11,994 nucleotides of DNA from Candidatus Methanophagales archaeon ANME-1-THS (GCA_004212135.1 RXIE01000034.1:1-11994), one strand, 5' to 3'. Positions 1 through 7,925 are shown, numbered from the stretch's first letter. Notes: a model not told the origin generated them from the sequence alone. Numbers and translations are program-made.

Positions 1-1401
1 GTGGAGAAGCGTTATCTGGACGTGGCGTGCGATCCAGCGGTCGTTAAGGGTAAAGAGCTGGTGCTCGTCATTACGAGCTCGTTCTACGAAGAAGAAGCAA
101 GGGTTACCCTCAATGATGCCCCGGGCAGCACGTACAAGCTCGACGAGGAGGGCAAGAAGAAAGTGAAGCTGTCTACCGCAGACCTGGAGTATAAAACCTA
201 TAAGATAACCGTTGCGGTCTCTAACCTGAAAGAGACGAGGTACGTAACGATCCAGCGTGAGGCCTCAAGCCTCGATGTACCGGATTATGCAACGATCGGC
301 GAGATTGTGCAGCTCACGGGTACTTCTGATTTCGGTGATTTCGCGCTCTTCGTCATTGATAATGTACTGAAGCACGTGGCACGAATCAGTGACGATACCT
401 TTAAATGGGACTGGGACACCAGTGGTGAGCTCGAGGGCTATCGAGAGATCGAAGTATTCATCGTGAGTACTCATGGGTTCTCTATTGGTGAGTATATAAG
501 TGAGGATTGGCAGCGGGAGAATGGAGTGGATGCATCGGCGAGTATCTTTTTACAAGCGCCCATGTTGAGTCTGAACGCCCTCGAGAGTATCGCGAAGGGC
601 GACGAGGTGCTCATCAGCGGCACAGCTACGGGCACGGACCATATCTACCTGCTCATGTTTAATTCCCGGGGTGAAGTGGTATTCCCTCCCGGCGGGCTGG
701 TGAAGGCGACACCGGTGTATGAAGGCGTATGGGAGGAGGAGCTAAAGGGGCTTGATACCGGACGATACGTCGTGATTGTGCTCCACAAGGGTCGGGATGG
801 CGAGAGCGCGGCTATACGAAATGGTACGTGGGATGCGGGCGATGCATCGAAGACCCTGGATCAGCGGATCGCGTTAGTGGAATATGCGATTCAACGGGTG
901 GATAGTGATGATATCTTCTCGAAGGACGATTTTAAGGTCGTTCAGCCGGAGGTGAAGCTCGAGCTGGAGGATGCGATGGTTGGTGATGAACTCGTGATTC
1001 GGGCAACGACGAATGTAAAGGATGGCACGCGGGCATGGATACGGCTGGAGCAGACGGGGACTGGGAAGAAGGAGCTGAAGGAGGTCAAAGTGGAGAATAA
1101 CGAACTGCAAGCGGAATTTGATACCACAACACTCGCGGTTGGGAGCTGGAACGTCAGTGTGTCGATCCCCGATCGCTGTTCCGACGAGGGCGTGGTAACC
1201 ATCCACGCGCAGGCGTCCACACCTGTACCCCAAGCAACTCCAGAGGCATCGGTGGCACCTTCGTCAACGTCGCCCGCGCTACCGTTATCCGCATCTGAAG
1301 GGAGGCGAACCCAAGTCCCCGGCTTTGAACTGGTGAGTTCGTTCGCGGTGCTCCTGGCAATCGCCTATCTGGGAAGAAAGGGGAGGTATCGAACTCAGTA
1401 A
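1..1401 (+). CDS. PGF-CTERM surface protein, N-terminus outside the window
   Basis: Exported surface protein of at least 466 residues. The frame is open from the first base, where a GTG could serve as a start. However, the protein begins in beta-sandwich-like sequence with no signal peptide, although its C-terminus has an export and sorting tail, so the real start almost certainly lies upstream. The body looks like several Ig/beta-sandwich segments (short strands, many V/T/E residues; repeated openings such as 'KGDEVLISGTA' and 'VGDELVIRATT'). A Ser/Thr/Pro/Ala-rich linker follows at about residues 408-437. The tail is PGFEL, then a hydrophobic helix, then GRKGRYR, the form of an archaeosortase A (PGF-CTERM) signal. 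The ABC importer genes follow within a few bases, so it is probably co-transcribed and may be a surface partner of the transporter. I do not recognise the body as a named family; identity to archaeal S-layer-type proteins is only suggested. Confidence 0.85.
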   Translation: MEKRYLDVACDPAVVKGKELVLVITSSFYEEEARVTLNDAPGSTYKLDEEGKKKVKLSTADLEYKTYKITVAVSNLKETRYVTIQREASSLDVPDYATIGEIVQLTGTSDFGDFALFVIDNVLKHVARISDDTFKWDWDTSGELEGYREIEVFIVSTHGFSIGEYISEDWQRENGVDASASIFLQAPMLSLNALESIAKGDEVLISGTATGTDHIYLLMFNSRGEVVFPPGGLVKATPVYEGVWEEELKGLDTGRYVVIVLHKGRDGESAAIRNGTWDAGDASKTLDQRIALVEYAIQRVDSDDIFSKDDFKVVQPEVKLELEDAMVGDELVIRATTNVKDGTRAWIRLEQTGTGKKELKEVKVENNELQAEFDTTTLAVGSWNVSVSIPDRCSDEGVVTIHAQASTPVPQATPEASVAPSSTSPALPLSASEGRRTQVPGFELVSSFAVLLAIAYLGRKGRYRTQ

Positions 1402-1413
1402 GAGGTGATGAGC

Positions 1414-2535
1414 ATGAATAAGAGACTGAAACTCGTGATAGGGGCGTTGATCATCCTGCTCGTGGCTCTTTCAAGTGCAGCGTATATCGGCGGATGGCTG
1501 AAGATCCCTCGACCGGAGGTAGCGGGAGAGGAGCAGATCTACCAGGGCTATCCGAGGACAATTGTGGACTCTGCCGGGCGGACCGTTACGATCACCAGGC
1601 CGATTACACGGATCATCACACTCACGAGCGACAGTGCGGAATGTGTGAGAACACTCGGGGAGGTTGAGAAGATCGTCGGGGTCACGGAGACGATACTGGA
1701 AGGGGAGGGTGGGCTCTATTTTCAGGAGTTAAAGGGCCGGCCGGTGGTCGGTACCTGGAAAGAGTATGACTATGAGAAGATCGTGGCGATTGCAAAGGGT
1801 GATTCTGATCGGGTTACGCCTGATCTCCTCGTGGTATGCTATGCGGCCAGGGCATCAGAGGTTAGCGAGCGCCTGAACCCCTTTGGTATTCCCGTTGTGG
1901 GGCTCGATTTTTATATCCCGTCGAGCATGGAGGCGGAAGTAGAAAAACTCGGGTATATCCTTGATCGGGAGGCTGAGGCACGGAAGTTCATTACGTGGCG
2001 TCAGCACAAGGAGGATGCAGTCCGACGTGCCGTCGCTGGGCTTGAGAGACCCCGGGTGTACCTCGAACGAGGCGCATCAACAGATATAGGGGAACTCGGC
2101 ACGTATGGACAAGGCTCTGCGCTCAATGAGTTTTGTAACCTCGCGGGTGGAGCGAATATTGCCAGTGAGCTTGAAGCGCAGTATCCAAAGGTGGGTTGGG
2201 AATGGGTGATGTCTCAAAATCCTGCGGTGATCATCAAAGAAGAGCCAAAGACCTTCATCGGCGTTTCGAGCATGGCTGAAGAGCTGAGGACCGAACTCAT
2301 GAATCGGCCAGGCGCGGGGAATGTATCCGCGATACGAGACGGACGGGTCTATATCCTCACCTACAAGATTACCTATGGACTGGGGAACGTTGTGGGACTC
2401 ACCTACTGGGCTCAGCTCTTCCATCCCGAGCTGGATTTGGATCCCGAAACGGTGTATCGCGAATATCTTGAAGAGTTCCAGGGCATGGTCTATCCGGCGG
2501 AGATACAAGTCGTGTACCCGGAGCTCCCGAGGTGA
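1414..2535 (+). CDS. ABC importer substrate-binding protein (FecB/BtuF-like)
   Basis: Extracytoplasmic ligand-binding subunit of an iron-complex / cobalamin-type ABC importer (Peripla_BP_2, COG0614). With the ATG at 1414 it is 373 residues, somewhat longer than typical bacterial members. Residues 7-27 form one hydrophobic segment, which could be a signal anchor or a cleaved signal; there is no lipobox cysteine. The family fold starts near residue 46 ('YPRTIVDSAGRTVTI', then 'ITRIITL'). The C-terminal part is typical of archaeal members ('AIRDGRVYIL' and a YWAQLFHPEL-type stretch). I chose ATG 1414 because AGAGGTG at 1401-1407 then sits 6 bases upstream; ATG 1408 would abut that site and GTG 1405 would lie inside it. 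Permease and ATPase genes follow directly. The ligand is not visible; corrinoid, haem or an Fe(III) chelate are all possible. Confidence 0.92.
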   Translation: MNKRLKLVIGALIILLVALSSAAYIGGWLKIPRPEVAGEEQIYQGYPRTIVDSAGRTVTITRPITRIITLTSDSAECVRTLGEVEKIVGVTETILEGEGGLYFQELKGRPVVGTWKEYDYEKIVAIAKGDSDRVTPDLLVVCYAARASEVSERLNPFGIPVVGLDFYIPSSMEAEVEKLGYILDREAEARKFITWRQHKEDAVRRAVAGLERPRVYLERGASTDIGELGTYGQGSALNEFCNLAGGANIASELEAQYPKVGWEWVMSQNPAVIIKEEPKTFIGVSSMAEELRTELMNRPGAGNVSAIRDGRVYILTYKITYGLGNVVGLTYWAQLFHPELDLDPETVYREYLEEFQGMVYPAEIQVVYPELPR

Positions 2536-2537
2536 GA

Positions 2538-3617
2538 ATGGCAGGCACGGAGGCGATCACCGGAATTGGAACAAAGGGTCGAGAAATAAAGGCGCAGTAC
2601 AATAAATTCATTGGTAGGAAGATTCTTTTTATCCTCGTCTCGCTCATCCTCATTGGTCTCATTGCGGGTATCTCTACCACGCTCGGCTCGTATCCCATCA
2701 CCGTCTCGGAGGTCTACACGATCATCTGGCACGGGCTCTATCACGATCCAGAGACGACGAGTGAGATTGTCATCTGGAACCTGCGCTTGCCGCGTATCAT
2801 ACTGGGCATTTTGGCTGGTATCGGGCTCGCGATCTCAGGCACGGAGATGCAGGGGATTTTAAGAAACCCACTTGCCAGCCCGTTTACGCTGGGTATCGCG
2901 TCCGGTGCGGGCTTCGGCGCTGCGCTCGCCATCATCTTAGGTGCAGGTTTCATCCTCAACCGGTATCTGATTATAGGGAACGCATTCTTCTTCGCACTCA
3001 TTCCTGCCTTCGTCATCATAGGGCTGGCACATTACCGGAGTGCGACACCAGAGACAATGGTCCTCGCGGGTATCGCGATGGTGTACATCTTCAGTGCTGC
3101 GACGACCTTACTCCAGTACTTTGCGGAACCTGAAGCGGTAAAAGAGACGGTATTCTGGATGGTTGGGAGCCTGGGCCGAGCCTCGTGGGAGAATCTCATA
3201 CCAGTTTCGATCGTACTCATCTGCTGTCTTATCCCGCTCATGTGGACGGTGTGGGACCTCAATGCACTGACCGCGGGTGATGAAGTTGCGAAGAGCCTCG
3301 GCCTCAATGTCGAGCGAACCCGGATCATGGTCATGCTCCTCGCGACCCTGTTGACCGCGGGTATTATCAGCTTCACGGGCACTATCGGGTTCATCGGCCT
3401 GGTCTCGCCGCATATCTGTCGAATGATTATTGGTGGCGATCATCGGTTCTTAATTCCCGCTTCGGGACTTTGTGGCGCTGTTCTCTTGCTGAGTGCGGAC
3501 ACGCTTGCGCGACTGATTATCGCACCGGTTATTCTCCCGGTCGGTGTGCTCACCGCTTTTATGGGCGGTCCTCTCTTCTTATATCTGATCCTGAGGAGGC
3601 GAAAGGAGTACTGGTGA
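2538..3617 (+). CDS. ABC importer permease (FecCD/BtuC family)
   Basis: Membrane permease of the same importer, 359 residues from ATG 2538; the family usually has about 330 residues and 10 helices. Family hallmarks are visible: NLRLPR at 81-86, the conserved GxxMQGILRNPLA-type segment from 101, the ATPase-coupling loop AKSLGLNVERTR around 251-262, GFIGLVSPH at 284-292, and LPVGVLTAFMGGP near 333-345 before the basic C-terminus LRRRKEYW. About 28 mostly hydrophilic residues precede the first helix. ATG 2538 is preferred over GTG 2532 because GAGGTGA at 2529-2535 is best read as its ribosome binding site. The gene starts 2 bases after the binding-protein stop, so translation is probably coupled. 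The family works as a homodimer, which fits the single permease gene here. Confidence 0.95.
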   Translation: MAGTEAITGIGTKGREIKAQYNKFIGRKILFILVSLILIGLIAGISTTLGSYPITVSEVYTIIWHGLYHDPETTSEIVIWNLRLPRIILGILAGIGLAISGTEMQGILRNPLASPFTLGIASGAGFGAALAIILGAGFILNRYLIIGNAFFFALIPAFVIIGLAHYRSATPETMVLAGIAMVYIFSAATTLLQYFAEPEAVKETVFWMVGSLGRASWENLIPVSIVLICCLIPLMWTVWDLNALTAGDEVAKSLGLNVERTRIMVMLLATLLTAGIISFTGTIGFIGLVSPHICRMIIGGDHRFLIPASGLCGAVLLLSADTLARLIIAPVILPVGVLTAFMGGPLFLYLILRRRKEYW

Positions 3618-3618
3618 G

Positions 3619-4419
3619 ATGAGACTAACCGTGAAAGATGTGGAGTTCAGCTATGCCAGTCTGCCAATTCTCCGCGAGGTGAATCTCGAGGTGGCCGCTG
3701 CGGAGATTCTGGGCGTGGTCGGTCCTAATGGCGCGGGAAAGACCACGTTACTGCGCTGCATTGATCGAATACTCACGCCTCAAAAAGGTTGTATCCTGGT
3801 CGATGTACAGGACATCCAGAAGCTGAGCCGTATGGAACTCGCGAGAGCGATCGGGTATATTCCACAGAGCGTCTCACAGGTCTTTCCTGCTACAGTCTTC
3901 GATGCGGTGCTCATGGGACGGCGGCCTCATATCAGTTGGCGAGCGAGTGAAACGGATCGTGATAAGGTCCTGGAGACCCTTTACCAGCTCCATATCGAGG
4001 ATCTCGCGATGCGCGAGATACATGAGCTCAGCGGTGGCCAGCTTCAGAAAGTCTTTATCGCCCGTGCACTTGCACAAGAGCCGGCGGTGCTCCTCCTTGA
4101 CGAGCCGACCTCGAATCTTGATATCAAGCACCAGCTTGAAGTGCTCGGTCTTATCAAGACCGTTGTCAAAGAGAAGGGTATCTCCGCGATCATGGCTATC
4201 CACGACCTCAATTTGGCTGCACGGTTCGCAGATAGGATCATCATGATGAATCGTGGCACGATTATCTCCGCAGGTGATCCCGTCTCGGTGCTTACCCGTG
4301 AGAATATCCAACAGGTCTACGGTGTGGTGGCAACGGTGAATTATAACAGCGGGAAACCGTTTATCATACCGTTAAGATCGATAAATCAAAATCGGAGCGA
4401 GGGTACTCAAAGCGATTGA
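3619..4419 (+). CDS. ABC importer ATPase (FecE/BtuD/FepC family)
   Basis: Cytoplasmic ATP-hydrolysing subunit of the importer, 266 residues, a normal length for the family. All catalytic motifs are intact: Walker A GPNGAGKTT at 35-43, Q-loop Gln83 (IPQS), ABC signature LSGGQ at 137-141, Walker B VLLLDEP at 157-163, D-loop SNLD at 165-168 and switch His195 (AIHDLN). The start lies 1 base after the permease stop, with AGGAG at 3604-3608 upstream. This is the last gene of the operon; the next gene converges on it from the other strand with a 34-base gap and no clear terminator hairpin. The ATPase family and role are certain; the ligand is not. Confidence 0.96.
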   Translation: MRLTVKDVEFSYASLPILREVNLEVAAAEILGVVGPNGAGKTTLLRCIDRILTPQKGCILVDVQDIQKLSRMELARAIGYIPQSVSQVFPATVFDAVLMGRRPHISWRASETDRDKVLETLYQLHIEDLAMREIHELSGGQLQKVFIARALAQEPAVLLLDEPTSNLDIKHQLEVLGLIKTVVKEKGISAIMAIHDLNLAARFADRIIMMNRGTIISAGDPVSVLTRENIQQVYGVVATVNYNSGKPFIIPLRSINQNRSEGTQSD

Positions 4420-4453
4420 AATCGGTTTCTACGCTCTTCAAAGAGATCGGAGT

Positions 4454-5341
4454 TTATTTCTGTGCTCTTCTCCGTAATCGCGGTATCACCCTGGCTTTGA
4501 GGAGCCATCCGAGACCCACGAGAATGACGAACGGTAAGAGGTACCCAACTGCGATTATCAGTCCTCTTATTACTGCTACAAAGCCCGCGAAGGATGTGCG
4601 AAGCGCATCACGTATCCCCCAGCTCTGGGTGATCGGCTCTGGCTCGTATAATGAAACGGAGATCGTTGCCAGCTCGACCCGGTTCTCCAGATAGGTTATT
4701 CGGCCGGTCAGTCGTTCGATCTCACCGCGTACACGCTCTAACTCGCGTTCCACTTCCAGAATATCCTTAACCTCATCAGCCTTCTCGAGGATCTCGAGTA
4801 AGCGCTTCTCCTGTCGCTCAGAATTATTGAGCCGTGCTTGTAGATCAATATACTCCTCCGTGACATCCTCCCCCGATATCTGCTTCGACTGCACCGTGCC
4901 AAGCTGCTCGAGCTCATGAATAGCTGAGAGGAACTTATCTTTGGGCACTCTGATGGTTATCTCTCCCCTCCTGTGGCCGGTAGCAGTAACGTACGAGTAC
5001 GAATCAGAGACAAAGCCATTTGATCGTTCTACAATCTCGAAGAGCGCGTCTGAACGTGCCTGAAAGTCTTTGACCTCGATCCTCACCGAAGCGCGCTGGA
5101 TTATCTTCCGCTCGGTATTCATACCGCTCTCATAAGACTCTGTCGCTCCCCTTCCCCCCAGTCCCGGGGTGGGAACTGGTACGACCTGTGGTACAGGTGC
5201 GGTAACACCTTTCTCACTCCAGGTATCAAGGGCGGGATATCCAGTTGGTTCTTTCAAGCCCGGCATTCTCGCGAGCAAAAAGCCCGCGGACGCTGAGACG
5301 ATACAGAGCAGCAGAATGACTGCGAGTTTCGACCTTTCCAT
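4454..5341 (-). CDS. DUF4349 membrane-anchored coiled-coil protein
   Basis: Protein of 295 residues with the DUF4349 layout. A hydrophobic N-terminal segment (about 6-24) is followed by a Pro/Gly-rich linker (about 30-75). The DUF4349 core begins at about 79 ('RKIIQRASVRIEV', 'GEITIRVPKDKF', 'QISGEDVTEEYIDLQARL'). A charged coiled coil runs from about 162 to 222, then a beta segment 'RVELATISVSLYEPEP'. A membrane helix at about 250-281 is followed by the basic end RLRRRAQK. The core is therefore probably outside the membrane, held at both ends. The function of DUF4349 is not established to my knowledge. AGAGGT about 8 bases before the ATG is a good ribosome binding site, and a TATA box lies 35-42 bases upstream. 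It converges on the ABC operon. Confidence 0.9.
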   Translation of the reverse strand: MERSKLAVILLLCIVSASAGFLLARMPGLKEPTGYPALDTWSEKGVTAPVPQVVPVPTPGLGGRGATESYESGMNTERKIIQRASVRIEVKDFQARSDALFEIVERSNGFVSDSYSYVTATGHRRGEITIRVPKDKFLSAIHELEQLGTVQSKQISGEDVTEEYIDLQARLNNSERQEKRLLEILEKADEVKDILEVERELERVRGEIERLTGRITYLENRVELATISVSLYEPEPITQSWGIRDALRTSFAGFVAVIRGLIIAVGYLLPFVILVGLGWLLKARVIPRLRRRAQK

Positions 5342-5375
5342 TTTTTAGTACCTCTACAATCTCTTCGTTTTTCGC

Positions 5376-5383
5376 CTTATAAG
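5376..5383 (-). promoter_or_regulatory. TATA box for the DUF4349 gene
   Basis: The self-complementary octamer CTTATAAG lies 35-42 bases before the ATG at 5341. A start about 25 bases downstream would leave a short leader that still includes the AGAGGT ribosome binding site. A second TATA-like stretch at 5413-5420 lies further upstream. Placement fits archaeal promoters; transcription is inferred. Confidence 0.5.
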
Positions 5384-5397
5384 ACTTTGGTAAGCTC

Positions 5398-5409
5398 CAA
5401 TTCGAATTG
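5398..5409. promoter_or_regulatory. 12-base perfect palindrome, candidate operator
   Basis: CAATTCGAATTG is a perfect 12-base palindrome 14 bases upstream of the TATA box at 5376-5383 and next to the second TATA-like stretch at 5413-5420. The position suits a dimeric transcription factor controlling the DUF4349 gene. No second copy was seen in the window, so this is only a candidate. Confidence 0.3.
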
Positions 5410-5490
5410 AAGTTATATATCCGCGTTTAAACCGGTCAGAACTGAGGAAGGAGCAGCGTGCAGGCTGAAACAGACGGACAAACGAGGAGT

Positions 5491-5979
5491 TTATGCGGGA
5501 TATCGGACTTCAATGGTGATGGTATCGCTTCGAGCAATCACTTCACCCGTTTCCACCGATTTGATATATGCCTGGAACTCACATGCTCCTCTGAAGGGCA
5601 GTTCCTTTTTATTGATCACCGTGAAGGTATGGCGCGAGGTTCCGCCGGGGCCCAGATCTATCCCGATCACTTGCTCAGGCGGTAATTGCCAGTATGCATT
5701 TCCTCCACTCGTGATGACCTCGAGACCGACGGTATAAACCATGCCGCGTGTAATATTACTGCCCTTATTCTGGACGGTGAGGTTGAGCGTGACCGATTCG
5801 CCATGCGCAATCGTTATGGATCTCGGGTTCAAGAGCGAGGGTTTTGGATCTTTGATCGAGATATCCACGACCTCGAGTCCAGACGGTTCCTCATTCGATC
5901 GCAACACTGTACGAGTTGCTATGAGAACTGCACAGATGAGCACGAGACAGACGATCCCAGCGGCAACGAGCTTCTTCAT
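5491..5979 (-). CDS. Membrane-anchored small beta-sandwich protein, function unknown
   Basis: Protein of 162 residues. One hydrophobic N-terminal segment (about 5-22) is followed by an arginine-containing flank, which suggests a signal anchor with the rest outside the cell. The remaining 140 residues look like a single CARDB/Ig-type beta-sandwich: 'SITIAHGESVTLNLTVQNKG' is typical of such domains, followed by 'LGPGGTSRHTFTVINK' and 'SDTITIEVRYP'. Two N-glycosylation sequons are present (N66-L-T and N75-I-T). AAAGGA a few bases before the ATG is the ribosome binding site, and a TATA box lies about 50 bases upstream. The DUF4349 gene follows on the same strand after 149 bases but has its own promoter-like sequence. 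I do not recognise a named family. Confidence 0.82.
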   Translation of the reverse strand: MKKLVAAGIVCLVLICAVLIATRTVLRSNEEPSGLEVVDISIKDPKPSLLNPRSITIAHGESVTLNLTVQNKGSNITRGMVYTVGLEVITSGGNAYWQLPPEQVIGIDLGPGGTSRHTFTVINKKELPFRGACEFQAYIKSVETGEVIARSDTITIEVRYPA

Positions 5980-6025
5980 TTCCTTTGGTTATACACCGGG
6001 TATTACTAAGAGTAGAGCGAAACGG

Positions 6026-6035
6026 TATATAAATA
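6026..6035 (-). promoter_or_regulatory. TATA box for the 5491-5979 gene
   Basis: Read on the minus strand this is TATTTATATA, 47-56 bases before the ATG at 5979. It would give a leader of roughly 20-25 bases containing AAAGGA. It is the clearest TATA match on this side of the intergenic region. Confidence 0.5.
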
Positions 6036-6080
6036 TTGCCACGGGCAATGCTGCTCTGCCATCACGTCCTTCTTTATACT

Positions 6081-6098
6081 GTGGTAACAGGCTACCAC
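6081..6098. other. Short inverted repeat GTGGTA-(6)-TACCAC
   Basis: A perfect 6-base inverted repeat with a 6-base loop lies in the non-coding stretch 5980-6239. A 5-base repeat GGCAA/TTGCC sits at 6165-6179. Neither is next to a U-run, so they do not look like terminators. Beyond these and the TATA box at 6026-6035 I see nothing definite in 5980-6239. Confidence 0.3.
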
Positions 6099-6239
6099 TA
6101 TAGAGCACGCGTTAACCGTAGGTTTTACCAGCACGGTGTCGAGAAAGAAAGTGCGCTTCAACGCGGCAATCAATTTGCCCCGGGAGCAGTCAGGAGGCTG
6201 CATGGGTGAGAGATGGATCCCGCTCCTGAAAATCGCTAT

Positions 6240-6491
6240 TTATATTGCACCTGCAAGAATTGAGGCGGTGATGTTCGCCAAATTATTCCCGATTTACATG
6301 GCACTTACAACCTGGTCATGGTTTTCTAACAGTTCTTCGATCAGAAGCGCATTTTTCTTCCCCTTTGCTGATTCTTCCCGTACTTTAAGCTTATCTATCG
6401 ATACGAAAGCCATTTCTGCAGCGGCGAAGAAGGAAGATACAAGAATCAGGAGCACGATGACGAGGAGTGTTATGAGCATAGCATCTCTCAA
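6240..6491 (-). pseudogene. Broken DUF21 (CNNM/CorC-type) membrane protein gene fragment
   Basis: Starting at TTG 6491 or ATG 6479 the frame reads a hydrophobic helix followed by 'SSFFAAAEMAFVSIDKLKVR', the hallmark N-terminus of the DUF21 transmembrane domain of CNNM/HlyC-CorC proteins. It continues to 'LLENHDQVVSAM' and then meets TAA at 6294-6296. Past that stop the same frame continues with IGNNLANITASILAGAI, the conserved DUF21 segment that normally follows. A second TAA is at 6240-6242, after which only 'IAIFRSG' hints at homology before the match fades. Intact family members are several hundred residues long and also have CBS and transporter-associated domains; none of that is seen here. 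One base change (for example TTA to TAA) could explain the first stop. The gene is read as a decayed, truncated relic of a probable ion-transport-related protein. Confidence 0.75.
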
Positions 6492-6631
6492 TCGTACAAA
6501 TGAAGAGTGGTATATGAATGTTTGCTTCTGGTATCGTGCAGTATACTGACGGGTTTATTCTGGTTTGTTCGTACACGTATAGTGAGACGAGCTGTTGTCG
6601 CTGGAAGGAAGATACATCGGTGAGTGTGGTC

Positions 6632-7894
6632 TTACCCACCACTTACCCATGAGAGAATAATGAGCTCATCATTTCCACGGACCTCGGTTTTGATGCCGCG
6701 CAGATTTTTGATATTCATCCCGTTCAGGTAGACGTTAAAGGAACGTTTGATCTCCAGGTGGTTATTCGTTCCGTCTATCTCGAGTACCGTGTCACTGAAT
6801 TGCTCACCATAGCGTTCCACCAGGTGCTTCAGCACGTCCTCTACCGTGTTCAAGCCATCACCCTCGAGTTCGGTCAATCGCGTCTTCGTCACGCGGTGCA
6901 AAGCTTGCGGGAATTTCACTTTTATTTGACCCGACTCAGGTTCAGCTTTTTTTTGCTTCGATGAGTGCTGCGCTGGCGATTCGGAGATGCCGACGAGACT
7001 GTGCCGCAGCGTGAAGTCCCACTCCTCGTTCTGCCAATCCCGCTCGACGGATTCACGAGGCCTCACGGAGCTCAACCAGGCGAGGCGCTCCTCGGCCTGC
7101 TCTTTCATGCCCCGGCGCTTGATGGTGAGATCAGGATAAACGGTTATCCAGGTCTTTTGGGGCGGTGGCGTGGGATATTCACGATAACAACTGCGACTGA
7201 TAATAGTATTCGGGAGGTATTTCGAGGCGATCGTATAAGCTCGTTCCATCTCTTCGAGCGTTGGGCGTCTCGTGATCTTCTCGTAGGCAAATACCGATGC
7301 GAACGGATTTATGCGATAGCGTATCGTGGGGTTCACCGAAGCGAGGAACTGAGCTATCTTCTCGATCTCCTCGTCATCCACAAGCCCGGGCATGTAAATC
7401 GTTTGAACCAGTAGTTCGATCCGCGAGGCATTGAGCTTCTCGATCGCGCTCAGTACCGGCCGATTGGACTTCCCCGTGTACCACTGGTGAAGCTCGTCAG
7501 AATATGCTTTTAAATCCACATGCGACTCGGTCAAGCCCGCTGCTTCCAGTTCGGGGACATACGCCTCATCAACCCCCAGCTCATAGCCATTGGTCATCAG
7601 CACGATCTTTTCAAATCCCCGCTCTTTCAAGCCCCGGACCAGACTCAGAAGATACTCCTTATCCAGGGTGGGCTCGCCACCGGTAATCAGCGCCTCAGCC
7701 GGCACGTTGCCATAATAGTTCAGGCAGGCGCGTTCCATTCGTTCGAGGGTCTCAGGTGCGGTGAGCAGTGTTCCTCCACCGTCTCGTGCGGGTCTGAAAC
7801 ACCCTCTGCAGTTGAAATTACAGCCCGTGAGCATGAACCAGACCCGCGGTTCGATCTCCGAGAGCGTGAAGTACAGCAACCCTCTTTTCGTCAT
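6632..7894 (-). CDS. Radical SAM enzyme fused to a C-terminal MoaD-like domain ending in Gly-Gly
   Basis: Protein of 420 residues with two parts. Residues 1-260 are a radical SAM core related to pyruvate-formate-lyase activating enzymes: the cluster motif C25-x3-C29-x2-C32 binds a [4Fe-4S] cluster, TGGEPT at 71-76 is the SAM-contacting GGE motif, and MTNGYE and HVDLKAYSDELHQWYTG are PFL-activase-like strands. After a linker region including a polar Lys/Glu/Ser/Gln-rich stretch (about 305-322), residues 323-420 match archaeal MoaD (beta-grasp): 'IKVKFPQALHRVTKT', 'FNVYLNGMNIKNLRGIKTEV', 'NDELIILSWVSGG'. The stop codon directly follows the two glycines, as in free MoaD/ThiS, whose C-terminus is adenylated and thiocarboxylated. 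So this enzyme may carry its own sulfur donor or be a ubiquitin-like conjugate; that is inference. AAAGGA precedes ATG 7894, and a TATA-like stretch lies 32-40 bases upstream. The substrate is unknown. Confidence 0.93.
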   Translation of the reverse strand: MTKRGLLYFTLSEIEPRVWFMLTGCNFNCRGCFRPARDGGGTLLTAPETLERMERACLNYYGNVPAEALITGGEPTLDKEYLLSLVRGLKERGFEKIVLMTNGYELGVDEAYVPELEAAGLTESHVDLKAYSDELHQWYTGKSNRPVLSAIEKLNASRIELLVQTIYMPGLVDDEEIEKIAQFLASVNPTIRYRINPFASVFAYEKITRRPTLEEMERAYTIASKYLPNTIISRSCYREYPTPPPQKTWITVYPDLTIKRRGMKEQAEERLAWLSSVRPRESVERDWQNEEWDFTLRHSLVGISESPAQHSSKQKKAEPESGQIKVKFPQALHRVTKTRLTELEGDGLNTVEDVLKHLVERYGEQFSDTVLEIDGTNNHLEIKRSFNVYLNGMNIKNLRGIKTEVRGNDELIILSWVSGG

Positions 7895-7925
7895 GGCTCG
7901 TCCTTTAGTATATCTCTCGAATCGG

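Noticed and set aside
4420..4453. Bidirectional terminator between the converging ABC ATPase and DUF4349 genes
   Set aside because: Only 34 bases are present, with no convincing hairpin and no T-tract on either strand.
5458..5737. Plus-strand frames (from GTG 5458 and from 5513) with a GGAAGGAG site and an upstream TATA-like box
   Set aside because: They lie antisense to the well-supported 5491-5979 gene, and their translations show no fold-like pattern. The TATA-like stretch at 5413-5420 works equally well for the minus-strand gene.
6240..6491. Stop-codon readthrough or recoding of the DUF21 frame
   Set aside because: Both stops are TAA, not TAG (pyrrolysine), there are two of them, and the downstream domains of the family are missing.
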